From Planctomycetota bacterium (lineage in GTDB: Bacteria; Planctomycetota; Planctomycetia; Gemmatales; Gemmataceae), in the NCBI GenBank assembly GCA_018970845.1, contig JAGWVO010000136.1, positions 1-8,966 of the forward strand: a stretch of 8,966 bases of DNA, read 5' to 3'. A program made the translations under genes and the position numbers. A model generated the notes under the pieces. That model was given only the letters and a program-made list of their open reading frames with translations, had not been told where the DNA came from and made no database searches. Below, in pieces: positions 1-7,192 of the stretch (the first letter of the stretch is position 1; each line of letters opens with the position of its first letter).

Positions 1-1100
1 GTGGCGTAGGTGCTGAACTTGTAGCCGCGGCGGTACTCGTACTTGTCCACGGCGCGCATGAGGCCGGTGTTCCCCTCCTGGATCAGGTCGAGGAAGCTGA
101 GGCCGCGGTTGCGGTATTTCTTGGCGATGCTGACGACGAGGCGGAGGTTGCCGCCGGAAAGGTCGCGCTTGGCCTGCTCGTATTCCATGAATCGGCGGCG
201 GGCGGCCGCGACCCGAAGGCGGAGCATCGCCGGTTCCTCGAGCACATGCTCGATATAGTCGGCGAGTTCCTTTTCATATCCCTCGAGGTCCTCAACCTCG
301 CTCGGGCAGTTGCGGCGCCGCATCGCCGCGATGATTCCCTCGAGTTCGTCCATGCGGACGGAGATCTGCTCGAGTTTCTTGAGAAGGGGTTGGATTCGCT
401 GGGTGCGGATCGACAGTTCCTCGACGAGGATCACCGCCTTGCGTCGCCGTCGGCGCAGGCTGTTCCGCAGCTTGATCTGCTCCTTCCAGGTGGTCGCGCC
501 GCGGAAGGCCGCGAAGTCGGCCTGGTTGAGTTCCAGAAGGTGCTCCAAGGTCTTCAGGTTGTGGGGCATCCTCTGGAGGATCTTGTCCTTCTCGAGGTTC
601 TCGGTGAGCGAGACCTTCACCGTGCGGTCGAACGGCAATTCGCCCGTGTGAACCTTCTTGAGAGTGTCGACGACCTGCTGGAGGACCCCGTCCACCTCGA
701 GCACCTTGAAGCGGAAACGGCGGCGGGTGATTTCAATGCGCTTGGCCAGGGCGATTTCCTGCTCGCGCTTGAGCAGTGGAATCTCGCCCATCTGGGTGAG
801 ATACATGCGGACCGGGTCGTCGGTTCGCCGGCCGTCGTCCTCGTCGACGATACCGACACCTTCGAAATCGGCGCGGGCGTCGATTTCAACGGCGCGGGCG
901 TCGCGTCCGTCCCGTTCCTCGGCCTCGCCGTCATCGATCAATTCGATGCCCTGCTCCTCGAGCACAAGCAGCAGCCGGTCGATGCGGTCGGGGCTGGCGT
1001 CCTCCTCGGGTAGCACCTCGTTGACCTGTCCGTAGGTCAGGTACCCCTTGTCACGGCCCAGCTCGATGAGCGCCTGCAGGGAATCTTGAGTCTTTTCCAT
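1..1100 (-). CDS. rpoD: RNA polymerase principal sigma factor RpoD (sigma-70), 3' end cut by window
   Basis: Primary sigma factor that directs RNA polymerase to housekeeping promoters. The frame is open from the ATG at 1100 to the window edge (366 codons seen, no stop), so the protein is partial and regions 2.4, 3 and 4 lie outside. Region 1.1 is at residues about 5-56 (QALIELGRDKGYLTYGQVNEV, then LLLVLEEQGIEL) and is followed by an acidic linker. Region 1.2 starts at about residue 95 (DPVRMYLTQMGEIPLL). A long charged non-conserved insert follows, including GELPFDRTVKVSLTE. Regions 2.1-2.3 close the visible part (SGGNLRLVVSIAKKYRNRG, LDLIQEGNTGLM, then YEYRRGYKFSTYA). The start is supported by GGAG at 1110-1113, 9 nt from the ATG. 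It lies 46 nt downstream of dnaG on the same strand, so co-transcription is likely. The region 1.1 plus region 2 signature makes the family certain; the primary-sigma assignment is inferred from region 1.1 and the dnaG link. Confidence 0.96.
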   Translation of the reverse strand, partial: MEKTQDSLQALIELGRDKGYLTYGQVNEVLPEEDASPDRIDRLLLVLEEQGIELIDDGEAEERDGRDARAVEIDARADFEGVGIVDEDDGRRTDDPVRMYLTQMGEIPLLKREQEIALAKRIEITRRRFRFKVLEVDGVLQQVVDTLKKVHTGELPFDRTVKVSLTENLEKDKILQRMPHNLKTLEHLLELNQADFAAFRGATTWKEQIKLRNSLRRRRRKAVILVEELSIRTQRIQPLLKKLEQISVRMDELEGIIAAMRRRNCPSEVEDLEGYEKELADYIEHVLEEPAMLRLRVAAARRRFMEYEQAKRDLSGGNLRLVVSIAKKYRNRGLSFLDLIQEGNTGLMRAVDKYEYRRGYKFSTYA

Positions 1101-1146
1101 CCCGGTTTTCTCCGGTCCTAGTCCCGTCAAGGCCGCGGCGATCCGC

Positions 1147-2928
1147 TCACCTTGCCTGTTCCTGCACCTTTCGCAGCAGCTCGAGCGCGGCGGCGTGGTC
1201 GCCCCCCCTCGAGACCTGCTGCAACCGCTGTTGCAACTGCCGCCGGCCCTCGCGGTTTCTCTTCCGCTCGAAGCCCGCCAGCAAATCCTCCAGCCACCGC
1301 CCCGGCTCCGAATGGCCTGTCGCCATGTCGGCAAGCCCGAGCGCCAGCGCCAATCGCCCGGGAGACAGGCGGGATCTCAATCCCGCGATCCCCGGTTCCT
1401 CGCCGGCGCGAAGCTGGTCCAGGAGGTCAAGGAGAAGCCGGCGCGCCGCCGGGTTCTCGAATTCCTCCGGGGCCACGCGCCCCGCCGCCTCGGCCACCCT
1501 CCCGGGATGGGCCAGCAGCACCGCCACCAGCTCGCGCTCGAGCTGGGGTAACTCCTCCATCCTGGTCCTGTCCGCGGTATCCTCCTCCGCGTTCACCACC
1601 GCCTTGGCTTCCTGGCCGGCGCGCGCCGACCGCGCCAATTCCTTCCGCCTGGCCCGGAGGCTCTCCTCGGGTATTCCAAGCCTTCTCGAGAGCCTCCCGA
1701 TCATCAGCTCGGACTTCAGGTCCTCCGTCGAGCCGGGCTTGCCTTCCGGCAACAGGGCCATCACCTTCTCGACGGCCCGGCGCATCGGCTCGATGCGATT
1801 CTCGATCCCCTCGGGAAACCACCGGCCGATGGTGAACTCCATCAGGTCGGTCGCCCCTTCCAGCGCGGCCCGAAGAGGACCCGGTCCCGCCTCGAGCAGC
1901 CAGTCGCAGGGATCCTTTCCTTCCGGCAGGCTCGCGACCGTGAGGTCGACATCACTCCTTGCGAACAGCCCGAGGGCCCTTTCCACTCCGGCGTCGCCAC
2001 CCGCGTCGGAGTCGTACACCAGGACGACCTTCTGCGCGTGCCTCCTGATCTGGCCCAGGTGGCGCGCGTTGAGGGCCGTTCCCATGGTGGCCACCACCGG
2101 GGTGATCCCCCCCTGATGGGCCATCAGCACATCGGTGTAACCCTCGACGATGGCGAGCCATCCGGTCTGCCTGGCCGCCTCGCGGGCCAGGTCGATGCCG
2201 AAGAGCTGTTCGCTTTTGCTGAAAATGGCGGAGTCGGCGGAGTTGTAATATTTCGGGGCGCGGTTTTCGCCCGGAGACCCCGGCAGGATCCGTCCACCGA
2301 ATCCCACGGGTTGGCCCCTGGGGTTGCGAATGGGGAACTGCACCCTGTCCCGGAAGCGGTCGTACCATCCCCCGCCATCCTGCCTGCCGACCAGGCCAAT
2401 GTTCTCGAGCACCTCCAGTTCGATGGATTCCTCGCGCGCTTTCCTGACAAGCCACTCGCCTCCGCCGGGGGCCCAGCCCACGCCGAAACGCCGGAGAGTG
2501 TCCTCGTCAAGACCCCGCTTTTCCAGGTAGTCCCGGGAGGGCGATCCCAGGAGGCGGTCCCACAGGGCGTCTTCGAATTGCCTTTGCGCCCATGCCGCCG
2601 CGACAAGCATGCGGTCCCTGGCGCCAGACTGAAGGAAATCTTCGCGATCCCTCCAGGAAATTCCCGCCCGCCGGGCCAGAAGATCCATAGCTTCGGAAAA
2701 ATCGACCCTCTCAATCTCCTGCACGAAGCTGATCACATCGCCATATTTGCCGCAGGCCCAGCATCGGTAGCGCTGGCGAGTCGGGTCGACATCCAATGAC
2801 GGGCGGGAGTCGTCGTGGAAGGGGCATACGGCCTTGAAGGTCTTTCCGGCGGGGCGAAGCGACAGGTATCCGCCCACGACATCGACGATGTCGCTCGCGG
2901 CCTTCACGCGTTCAATCCCGTCGTTCAT
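1147..2928 (-). CDS. dnaG: DNA primase DnaG
   Basis: Synthesises RNA primers for the replication fork and is recruited by the replicative helicase DnaB. The 593-residue length is normal for the family. The N-terminal CHC2 zinc-binding domain shows C35, H38, C56 and C59 (CPFH, then CWAC). The catalytic core contains RFRDRVQFPIRNPRG and ends in a TOPRIM fold with E262 (VEGYTDV) and D306/D308 (YDSDAGG), the metal-binding acidic residues. Residues after about 440 form a helical C-terminal region fitting the helicase-binding domain. I chose the ATG at 2928 because a GGAGG at 2939-2943 sits 10 nt upstream; an in-frame TTG at 2955 would add nine Gly/Ser-rich residues and would place that Shine-Dalgarno sequence inside the gene. 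rpoD follows 46 nt downstream, as in the macromolecular-synthesis operon, but rpsU is not upstream. The promoter at 3192-3220 probably drives both genes. Confidence 0.97.
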   Translation of the reverse strand: MNDGIERVKAASDIVDVVGGYLSLRPAGKTFKAVCPFHDDSRPSLDVDPTRQRYRCWACGKYGDVISFVQEIERVDFSEAMDLLARRAGISWRDREDFLQSGARDRMLVAAAWAQRQFEDALWDRLLGSPSRDYLEKRGLDEDTLRRFGVGWAPGGGEWLVRKAREESIELEVLENIGLVGRQDGGGWYDRFRDRVQFPIRNPRGQPVGFGGRILPGSPGENRAPKYYNSADSAIFSKSEQLFGIDLAREAARQTGWLAIVEGYTDVLMAHQGGITPVVATMGTALNARHLGQIRRHAQKVVLVYDSDAGGDAGVERALGLFARSDVDLTVASLPEGKDPCDWLLEAGPGPLRAALEGATDLMEFTIGRWFPEGIENRIEPMRRAVEKVMALLPEGKPGSTEDLKSELMIGRLSRRLGIPEESLRARRKELARSARAGQEAKAVVNAEEDTADRTRMEELPQLERELVAVLLAHPGRVAEAAGRVAPEEFENPAARRLLLDLLDQLRAGEEPGIAGLRSRLSPGRLALALGLADMATGHSEPGRWLEDLLAGFERKRNREGRRQLQQRLQQVSRGGDHAAALELLRKVQEQAR

Positions 2929-2938
2929 GCCACCGGAT

Positions 2939-2943
2939 CCTCC
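2939..2943 (-). promoter_or_regulatory. Shine-Dalgarno site of dnaG
   Basis: GGAGG on the minus strand, 10 nt before the ATG at 2928. It decides the dnaG start, because the alternative TTG at 2955 lies upstream of it. Confidence 0.75.
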
Positions 2944-3159
2944 GGACTGGATCAAAACGACACCGCTGACCGGGTTCTACGGGTATGGCCCGCATCCCGG
3001 CAAGGTTCCAAAGGGCCCGTGGCCTTCGGGAACAAGTTTGTCATGATCCGGAAAGCGAACGAACCGTGGTGGGCCCGACCGTATCGAGCAAGCATTTGTG
3101 ACTAGGCATGGGCAATCTTCCTTGACGCCTGGTTTCCGGCGTGGTGCGCCAGAAAATAA

Positions 3160-3180
3160 GTGATTTCTTCCTGAAATCAC
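3160..3180. promoter_or_regulatory. Perfect palindrome at the start of the dnaG transcript (operator or 5' hairpin)
   Basis: GTGATTTC (3160-3167) and GAAATCAC (3173-3180) are exact inverted repeats around a 5-nt centre, and the first flanking pair does not match. In minus-strand orientation the element spans about +6 to +26 relative to the transcription start predicted from the promoter at 3192-3220. That position fits either a repressor operator on the DNA or a 5'-terminal mRNA hairpin. There is no U-tract directly after it in either direction, so a terminator is less likely. The binding protein, if any, is unknown. Confidence 0.5.
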
Positions 3181-3191
3181 CTCCACACTGA

Positions 3192-3220
3192 ATGCTAGAG
3201 AGCCGATCCCCGGGTGTCAA
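3192..3220 (-). promoter_or_regulatory. Sigma-70 promoter for dnaG-rpoD
   Basis: On the minus strand the -35 element TTGACA (3215-3220) matches consensus exactly. A 17-nt spacer separates it from the -10 element TAGCAT (3192-3197), which matches TATAAT at four of six positions. The predicted start of transcription is near 3185, giving a leader of about 255 nt to the dnaG ATG. It points towards dnaG and away from the gene at 3377. Confidence 0.75.
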
Positions 3221-3376
3221 CCAGCTGAACTTGAGGGAAATATTTTGAGCAACCACATTGCGCGCTCCCACCCATCCCGGGAATTGCAAGATTCCATCAA
3301 TGCCGGTCGTGCCGGTTGCCGAAGACATTCCTGATGTCCGTCGCCTGGTTGGGCGAGGCCGCGTGGAGATGGTGGC

Positions 3377-5248
3377 ATGTACCGGGTTCGTTTGGCTGCT
3401 GCGGTCCTGTCGCTGGGGGCCTTTTTCGTGGAGGGGACGGCCGTGGCGGCACCGCCGACTCCATCCCAAGTGCTCCAGTTCAAGCCTCGCCAGGAGGGGG
3501 TCGCGCCCGCGCAACCCAGGCCGGGCGAGGAAGCCTCCTGCAAGGTCGAACTTGTCAAGGGAACGGGCAAGGGATCGGGATGGATCCTGAAGGATTCCGC
3601 AGGGGTGATTTTGCGCCGGTTTTTCGACACCAACGACGACAACAAGATCGATGTTTGGAGCTATTACCGCGAAGGGCAGGAAATTCACCGAGAAATTGAT
3701 TCGAACTACAACGGTACCGCCGACCAGTTCCGCTGGGTGAACGCCGGCGGTTCCCGCTGGGGAGTGGATTCCAACGAGGATGGAGTGATCGACCTCTGGC
3801 AGATGCTGAGTCCGGAGGAGGCCTCGCAGGAACTGGTGCGGTCCATCGCCACGGGCAACGCCAACCGTTTCAAGGCCCTGCTGCTCACCGACGCCGACAT
3901 CAAGCAGATGGACCTCGGTGGCGAAGTCGCGCGGGGCATGCGGGACAAGGTCGCGGGCGCGATGGCCCGATTCCAGGGAACCCTCGGAAAACTTGAGGGA
4001 GCCAAGCCGGCCTGGCTTCACCTGGAACTGGGTTCGCCCCAATGCATGCCGACCGACGCCACCGGTTCCCGCTTCGACCTCCTCCGGCATCCCAGGGGGA
4101 TCATCCTTGTCGACCTGGGGGGCAAGACGGAGTGGCTCCAATCCGGAGAGATGGTTCAGGTGGGGGCGGCATGGAAGCTGGTCGAGGGGCCGGCGGTTGG
4201 CGCCATCGCCGAGGAGGATGGAGGCAAGATCGCCGGAAGGCTTGACCTCGACAAGGATCCCGAGTTGAAGAAACTTGTCGACGAATTGACAGCCATTGAC
4301 AAGGATCCCGCGCTTTCAGGAACACCCGCCGACGCCGCGAGGCACCATCTGCGTCGCGCCGACCAGTTGGAAAAGATCGTCGCGCGCATGAAGCCGGAAG
4401 ACCGGGATCCGTGGATCAGGCAGGTCGCCGACAGCCTCGCGGGAGCGGCCCAATCGGGCAAGGATGCCGATCCGGTGGCCATGCAAAGGCTTGGCGCGCT
4501 GGCGGATCAGTTGTCCAAGGGCCTGCCCGGCGGCAATCTCACCGCCTATGTGGTTTTCCGCCAGTTGCAGGCGGATTACGCCCAGAAGATCTCCAAGCCC
4601 GGGGAGGATTTCGGCAAGATCCAGCTTGAATGGATCGCGAGGCTCACCCAGTTCGTCACCTCCTTCCCGAAGTCCGAGGAAACCATGGAGGCCTTGCTGC
4701 AGCTTGGCATGGTCTCGGAATTCCTGGGCAAGGAGACCGAGGCCCGCAACTGGTATGGGCAGGCGGCCAAGGCGTTCGCGGACAAGCCGCAGGGAATCAA
4801 GGCCGCGGGAGCCGTCAGGCGACTCGACAGCGAGGGACAGGCTTTCCGGCTTGCCGGGACCACGATGGGGGCCAATCCCGCCGCATTCGACATGTCCCAG
4901 GTTTCAGGAAAGGTTGCGATTGTCTATTTCTGGGCCAGTTGGAACAACCAGTCGATCGGTGATTTCGCCAAGATCAAGGCGATCATGGAAACCTATGGCG
5001 CCAAGGGGCTTGAGCTTGTCGCCGTCAATTGCGACCAGACCGCGGCCGAGGGACAAGCCGTGGTCCAGAGGGCGGGCGTGGGTGGAGTTCATCTTCATCA
5101 ACCGGGGGGCCTGGAAGGCAAGCTGTGCCTCGAACAAGGACTCATGGTTCTGCCCCACCTCTTCCTGGTCGGCAAGGATGGCAAGGTGGTGAACAAGAAC
5201 GCCCAACTGGCGACCATCGAGGACGACATTCGCCGCCAGACGAAATAA
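3377..5248 (+). CDS. Exported protein with acidic DxNxD repeats and a cysteine-less thioredoxin-like (TlpA-type) domain
   Basis: 623 residues; the biochemical role is unknown. The N-terminus looks like a Sec signal peptide: MYRVR, a hydrophobic stretch to about residue 23, and an AxA-type site near 22-25. Residues 84-139 carry three acidic loops resembling calcium-binding DxNxD motifs: DTNDDNKID, DSNYNGTAD and DSNEDGVID. The middle is mixed and then mostly helical; residues about 430-470 look TPR-like (ALLQLGMVSEFLGKETEARN). From about residue 495 a thioredoxin/TlpA fold is clear: strand VAIVYFWASW, then LELVAVNCD, and the cis-proline strand VLPHLFLVGKDGKVV. The redox motif reads WNNQS (W522-S526) where family members have WCxxC, so thiol-disulfide exchange is not expected. 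GGAG at 3365-3368, 8 nt before the ATG, and the signal peptide support the start. It is transcribed divergently from dnaG. I recall similar architectures mainly in planctomycetes. Confidence 0.88.
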   Translation: MYRVRLAAAVLSLGAFFVEGTAVAAPPTPSQVLQFKPRQEGVAPAQPRPGEEASCKVELVKGTGKGSGWILKDSAGVILRRFFDTNDDNKIDVWSYYREGQEIHREIDSNYNGTADQFRWVNAGGSRWGVDSNEDGVIDLWQMLSPEEASQELVRSIATGNANRFKALLLTDADIKQMDLGGEVARGMRDKVAGAMARFQGTLGKLEGAKPAWLHLELGSPQCMPTDATGSRFDLLRHPRGIILVDLGGKTEWLQSGEMVQVGAAWKLVEGPAVGAIAEEDGGKIAGRLDLDKDPELKKLVDELTAIDKDPALSGTPADAARHHLRRADQLEKIVARMKPEDRDPWIRQVADSLAGAAQSGKDADPVAMQRLGALADQLSKGLPGGNLTAYVVFRQLQADYAQKISKPGEDFGKIQLEWIARLTQFVTSFPKSEETMEALLQLGMVSEFLGKETEARNWYGQAAKAFADKPQGIKAAGAVRRLDSEGQAFRLAGTTMGANPAAFDMSQVSGKVAIVYFWASWNNQSIGDFAKIKAIMETYGAKGLELVAVNCDQTAAEGQAVVQRAGVGGVHLHQPGGLEGKLCLEQGLMVLPHLFLVGKDGKVVNKNAQLATIEDDIRRQTK

Positions 5249-5289
5249 GCCCGAATCCATGGTTCACGCCGGCGCCGGTATAGTGTCGA

Positions 5290-5323
5290 TGGGGCCATGC
5301 GGAATCATGGGATTCCGACCCCA
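5290..5323 (+). promoter_or_regulatory. Hairpin in the leader of nadC with an alternative fold
   Basis: A 7-bp stem CGGAATC (5300-5306) / GATTCCG (5311-5317) with an ATGG loop is flanked by a second stem TGGGG (5290-5294) / CCCCA (5319-5323). An exclusive alternative pairs CCATG (5295-5299) with CATGG (5306-5310). No U-tract follows, so it is a poor intrinsic terminator for the gene ending at 5248. It sits 23 nt before the nadC ATG. A TATAGT at 5279-5284 could be a -10 element that starts a transcript near the hairpin, but I see no matching -35. Confidence 0.4.
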
Positions 5324-5346
5324 GCCCGTGCCCGCGGGGTGGACCT

Positions 5347-6279
5347 ATGAACAGCCAATCCGTTGCCCGACCATGGGGGCCTCCCGAGGAGGAAGCGCTC
5401 CATTTCCTTGCCCGAAGGGCCCTCGACGAGGACTTGAACTCGCCCGATGGCCGGCGCGGCGACGCCACGAGCCTGGCGCTGGTTCCTGAAAGCCTGCGGG
5501 GGCAGGCTTGGTTCGTGAGCCGCGTGGAGGGCAGGGTGGCCGGCTTGCCGGCGTTGAAGCGGATCTTCGCATTGGTGGATTCAAGCGCCGAGGTGACCAT
5601 CACCGCGCCCGAGGGCGGATCCATCCGGCCCGGAGACCGCCTGGCCAAGGTCGCCGGCCCCATGCGCGCCCTGTTGGCCGCAGAGCGGACGGCCCTGAAC
5701 TTCCTGCAGCGGCTCAGCGGCGTCGCGACCCAGGCTGAAAAATATGTCCGCCTGGTGAACGACCTCGCCTGCGTGGTGCTTGACACCCGCAAGACCACCC
5801 CGGGCTGGCGCGTGCTTGAAAAGTACGCCGTCAGGATGGGCGGCGCGACCAACCACAGGATGGGCCTCGGTGATGGCATCCTGATCAAGGACAACCATCT
5901 CGCGGCGCTTTCAGGAACGGCGGTCGCCACTCCCGCCATCGTGGCCAGGGCCACCCGCCAGGCCGGGGAGTACGCGCGCGAGCACCCCGGGCTTTCCGTC
6001 GAGGTGGAGGTCGACAACCTTGAACAGTTCGAGGCCGCCCTGGCGGCCGGGCCCGATGTCATTCTTCTTGACAATTTCACTCTTGAAATGTTGAGAAAAG
6101 CTGTCGCGCTTCGGGACCGGGCCATGCCCGCGGTCAGGCTCGAGGCCTCGGGTGGCGTGAGGCTGGAAACCCTTCGCGCCGTGGCCCAGACGGGCGTCGA
6201 CCGCGTCAGCATCGGGGCGCTCACCCACCAGGCCACCTCGATCGACATCGGCCTCGACTACGAACCTCCCCCGGCATGA
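5347..6279 (+). CDS. nadC: Quinolinate phosphoribosyltransferase (decarboxylating), NadC
   Basis: Converts quinolinate and PRPP to nicotinate mononucleotide, CO2 and pyrophosphate, the step that feeds de novo quinolinate into NAD synthesis in the cytoplasm. The 310-residue length is slightly long for a family usually near 280-300, through a short N-terminal extension. Family signatures are seen in order: RTALNFLQRLSG, the DTRKTTPG phosphoribosyl motif at residues 146-153, a KYAVRMGGATNHRMGL stretch, GILIKDNH, EVEVDN, DVILLDN, LEASGGV and a final SIGALTH. Conserved Arg, Lys and His positions of the active site appear intact. The GGGGTGGA at 5336-5343 is an acceptable ribosome site close to the ATG. 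Its stop overlaps the birA start (ATGA), so the two are probably translated together. nadA and nadB are not in this window. Confidence 0.97.
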   Translation: MNSQSVARPWGPPEEEALHFLARRALDEDLNSPDGRRGDATSLALVPESLRGQAWFVSRVEGRVAGLPALKRIFALVDSSAEVTITAPEGGSIRPGDRLAKVAGPMRALLAAERTALNFLQRLSGVATQAEKYVRLVNDLACVVLDTRKTTPGWRVLEKYAVRMGGATNHRMGLGDGILIKDNHLAALSGTAVATPAIVARATRQAGEYAREHPGLSVEVEVDNLEQFEAALAAGPDVILLDNFTLEMLRKAVALRDRAMPAVRLEASGGVRLETLRAVAQTGVDRVSIGALTHQATSIDIGLDYEPPPA

Positions 6280-7082
6280 ATCCTCCCAAGCCCGACGAGA
6301 TCTTGGAGCGGGGCCACCGGACGCTTGGCCGGGTTGTCTGGCGGTTCCGGGAATTGGCCAGCACCAACAGCCTTGCCCTGGAGTTGGGCGCGTGGCTTGA
6401 TTCCCAGCCCCGTTGGCATGGCCTGGCACTGCTCGCCGACCGGCAGACCCGGGGCAGGGGCCAGCATGAACGGGTTTGGGAATCCCCCCTTGGAAAAGGG
6501 GTGCTGATGTCGGTGCTCCTCGACCCGTCCACCGCGCTTCGCCGTCCGGCCATCCTCACCTCGTTCATGGCCGTCTGCGTGGCGGGCGTGGTGGAAAGGT
6601 TCATCGGCCGGCCCGCCGAACTGAAATGGCCCAACGATGTCCTTGTGGAAGGGAGAAAGATCGCCGGCATTTTGGTGGAACAGGCCCGGGGCACGGTGTT
6701 GGGCGTGGGACTCAATGTGTCGCAATCCGCCGAGGATCTGGCCGGGTGCGGCCTGCCCGAGGCCACCTCGCTGGCCTGCCATGTCTCAAATCCTCCCACC
6801 CCGGGCGTGGTTGCCGAGTGTTTGCTCGACTCGATGGACCGTTCGTGGGAGGCGATCGAGCGGGGAGAGGGCGCGGCCGTTGAGGCCGCCTGGCGAGATG
6901 GCCTGAACCTGTTGGGCAGGCCGGTGCGCGCGGTGGTGCGCGGGGTGCCGACGCTGGGATTCCTGGAAAGGCTGGGCTGGGACGGCCTGACGATACGGCT
7001 GGAAAGCGGCCAGCCCCTGGGGTTCATGCCGGAAGAGGTTTCGGCATTGGCCGGACTGGATGGCGGCGAACCGCGGCGATGA
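6276..7082 (+). CDS. birA: Biotin-[acetyl-CoA-carboxylase] ligase, catalytic-only BirA
   Basis: Activates biotin as biotinyl-5'-AMP and transfers it to the lysine of biotin carboxyl carrier proteins, for example that of acetyl-CoA carboxylase. At 268 residues it starts directly with the catalytic domain and lacks the N-terminal helix-turn-helix of E. coli BirA, so it should not be a DNA-binding repressor. Visible motifs are STNSLA (29-34), the biotin/AMP loop GRGQHERVW (60-68), KWPNDVLV (117-124), GRKIAGILVE with K128, and GVGLNV (143-148). A small C-terminal beta domain follows (LLGRPVRAVV to PLGFMPEEV). The loop differs from E. coli GRGRRG: the position of R118 is Q63 and that of G120 is E65. 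The ATG overlaps the nadC stop by 4 nt, indicating coupling. The next promoter begins right after its stop. Confidence 0.95.
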   Translation: MNPPKPDEILERGHRTLGRVVWRFRELASTNSLALELGAWLDSQPRWHGLALLADRQTRGRGQHERVWESPLGKGVLMSVLLDPSTALRRPAILTSFMAVCVAGVVERFIGRPAELKWPNDVLVEGRKIAGILVEQARGTVLGVGLNVSQSAEDLAGCGLPEATSLACHVSNPPTPGVVAECLLDSMDRSWEAIERGEGAAVEAAWRDGLNLLGRPVRAVVRGVPTLGFLERLGWDGLTIRLESGQPLGFMPEEVSALAGLDGGEPRR

Positions 7083-7110
7083 TTGCCAACAGGCCCGCAT
7101 CCCTTATTAT
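7083..7110 (+). promoter_or_regulatory. Sigma-70-like promoter of the stressosome operon
   Basis: TTGCCA (7083-7088, five of six to TTGACA), a 16-nt spacer, then TATTAT (7105-7110, five of six to TATAAT). It begins at the base after the birA stop and predicts transcription from about 7117, some 75 nt before the rsbR-type ATG. This suggests the Rsb genes are expressed separately from nadC-birA. Confidence 0.6.
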
Positions 7111-7192
7111 GGACAAATGAGTCCGCGACTTGGTTGAAGAAGGGTGTTTCCTTCTAGGCCGTCCCGATCCAAATGCAAGGTTTCCCCCTCCC

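Larger units (their letters stand above)
2929..3376. other. Divergent intergenic region between dnaG and the exported thioredoxin-fold gene
   Basis: 448 nt without a convincing gene. On the minus strand it holds the dnaG promoter (3192-3220), a perfect palindrome just after the predicted transcription start (3160-3180) and a leader of about 255 nt. Two short mutually exclusive stems occur in the leader at 3125-3142 (ACGCC/GGCGT) and 3138-3150 (GGCG/CGCC). Two small minus-strand ORFs are possible but unproven: a GTG-started 69-codon frame (2977-3186) and a 22-codon ATG frame (3041-3109). On the plus strand I see no good promoter for the gene at 3377; TTGAGG (3231-3236) followed 17 nt later by CACATT is the best and is weak. 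No tRNA or rpsU is visible. Confidence 0.7.

Noticed and set aside
246..1013. 255-codon plus-strand ORF opposite rpoD
   Set aside because: Lies antisense to clearly conserved sigma-factor sequence; long shadow frames are expected at this GC content, and the translation matches no family I recognise.
1152..1835. 227-codon plus-strand ORF rich in Pro, Ala and Arg opposite dnaG
   Set aside because: Low-complexity shadow of the primase C-terminal region.
3041..4141. 366-codon minus-strand ORF
   Set aside because: Antisense to the signal-peptide gene starting at 3377, with no ribosome site and no recognisable domain. Only its last 22 codons, within the dnaG leader, were kept as a low-interest note.
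5290..5323. Hairpin read as an intrinsic terminator for the gene ending at 5248
   Set aside because: No run of T follows the stem on the plus strand, so it is better treated as a leader structure of nadC.
5142..6248. 368-codon minus-strand ORF over nadC
   Set aside because: Antisense to nadC motifs; composition rich in Ser, Arg and Pro as is typical of shadow frames in GC-rich genes.
7130..7192. TTG start at 7130 for the globin-STAS protein
   Set aside because: No ribosome site, a poorly conserved-looking extension, and the ATG at 7193 begins right at the expected globin N-terminus.
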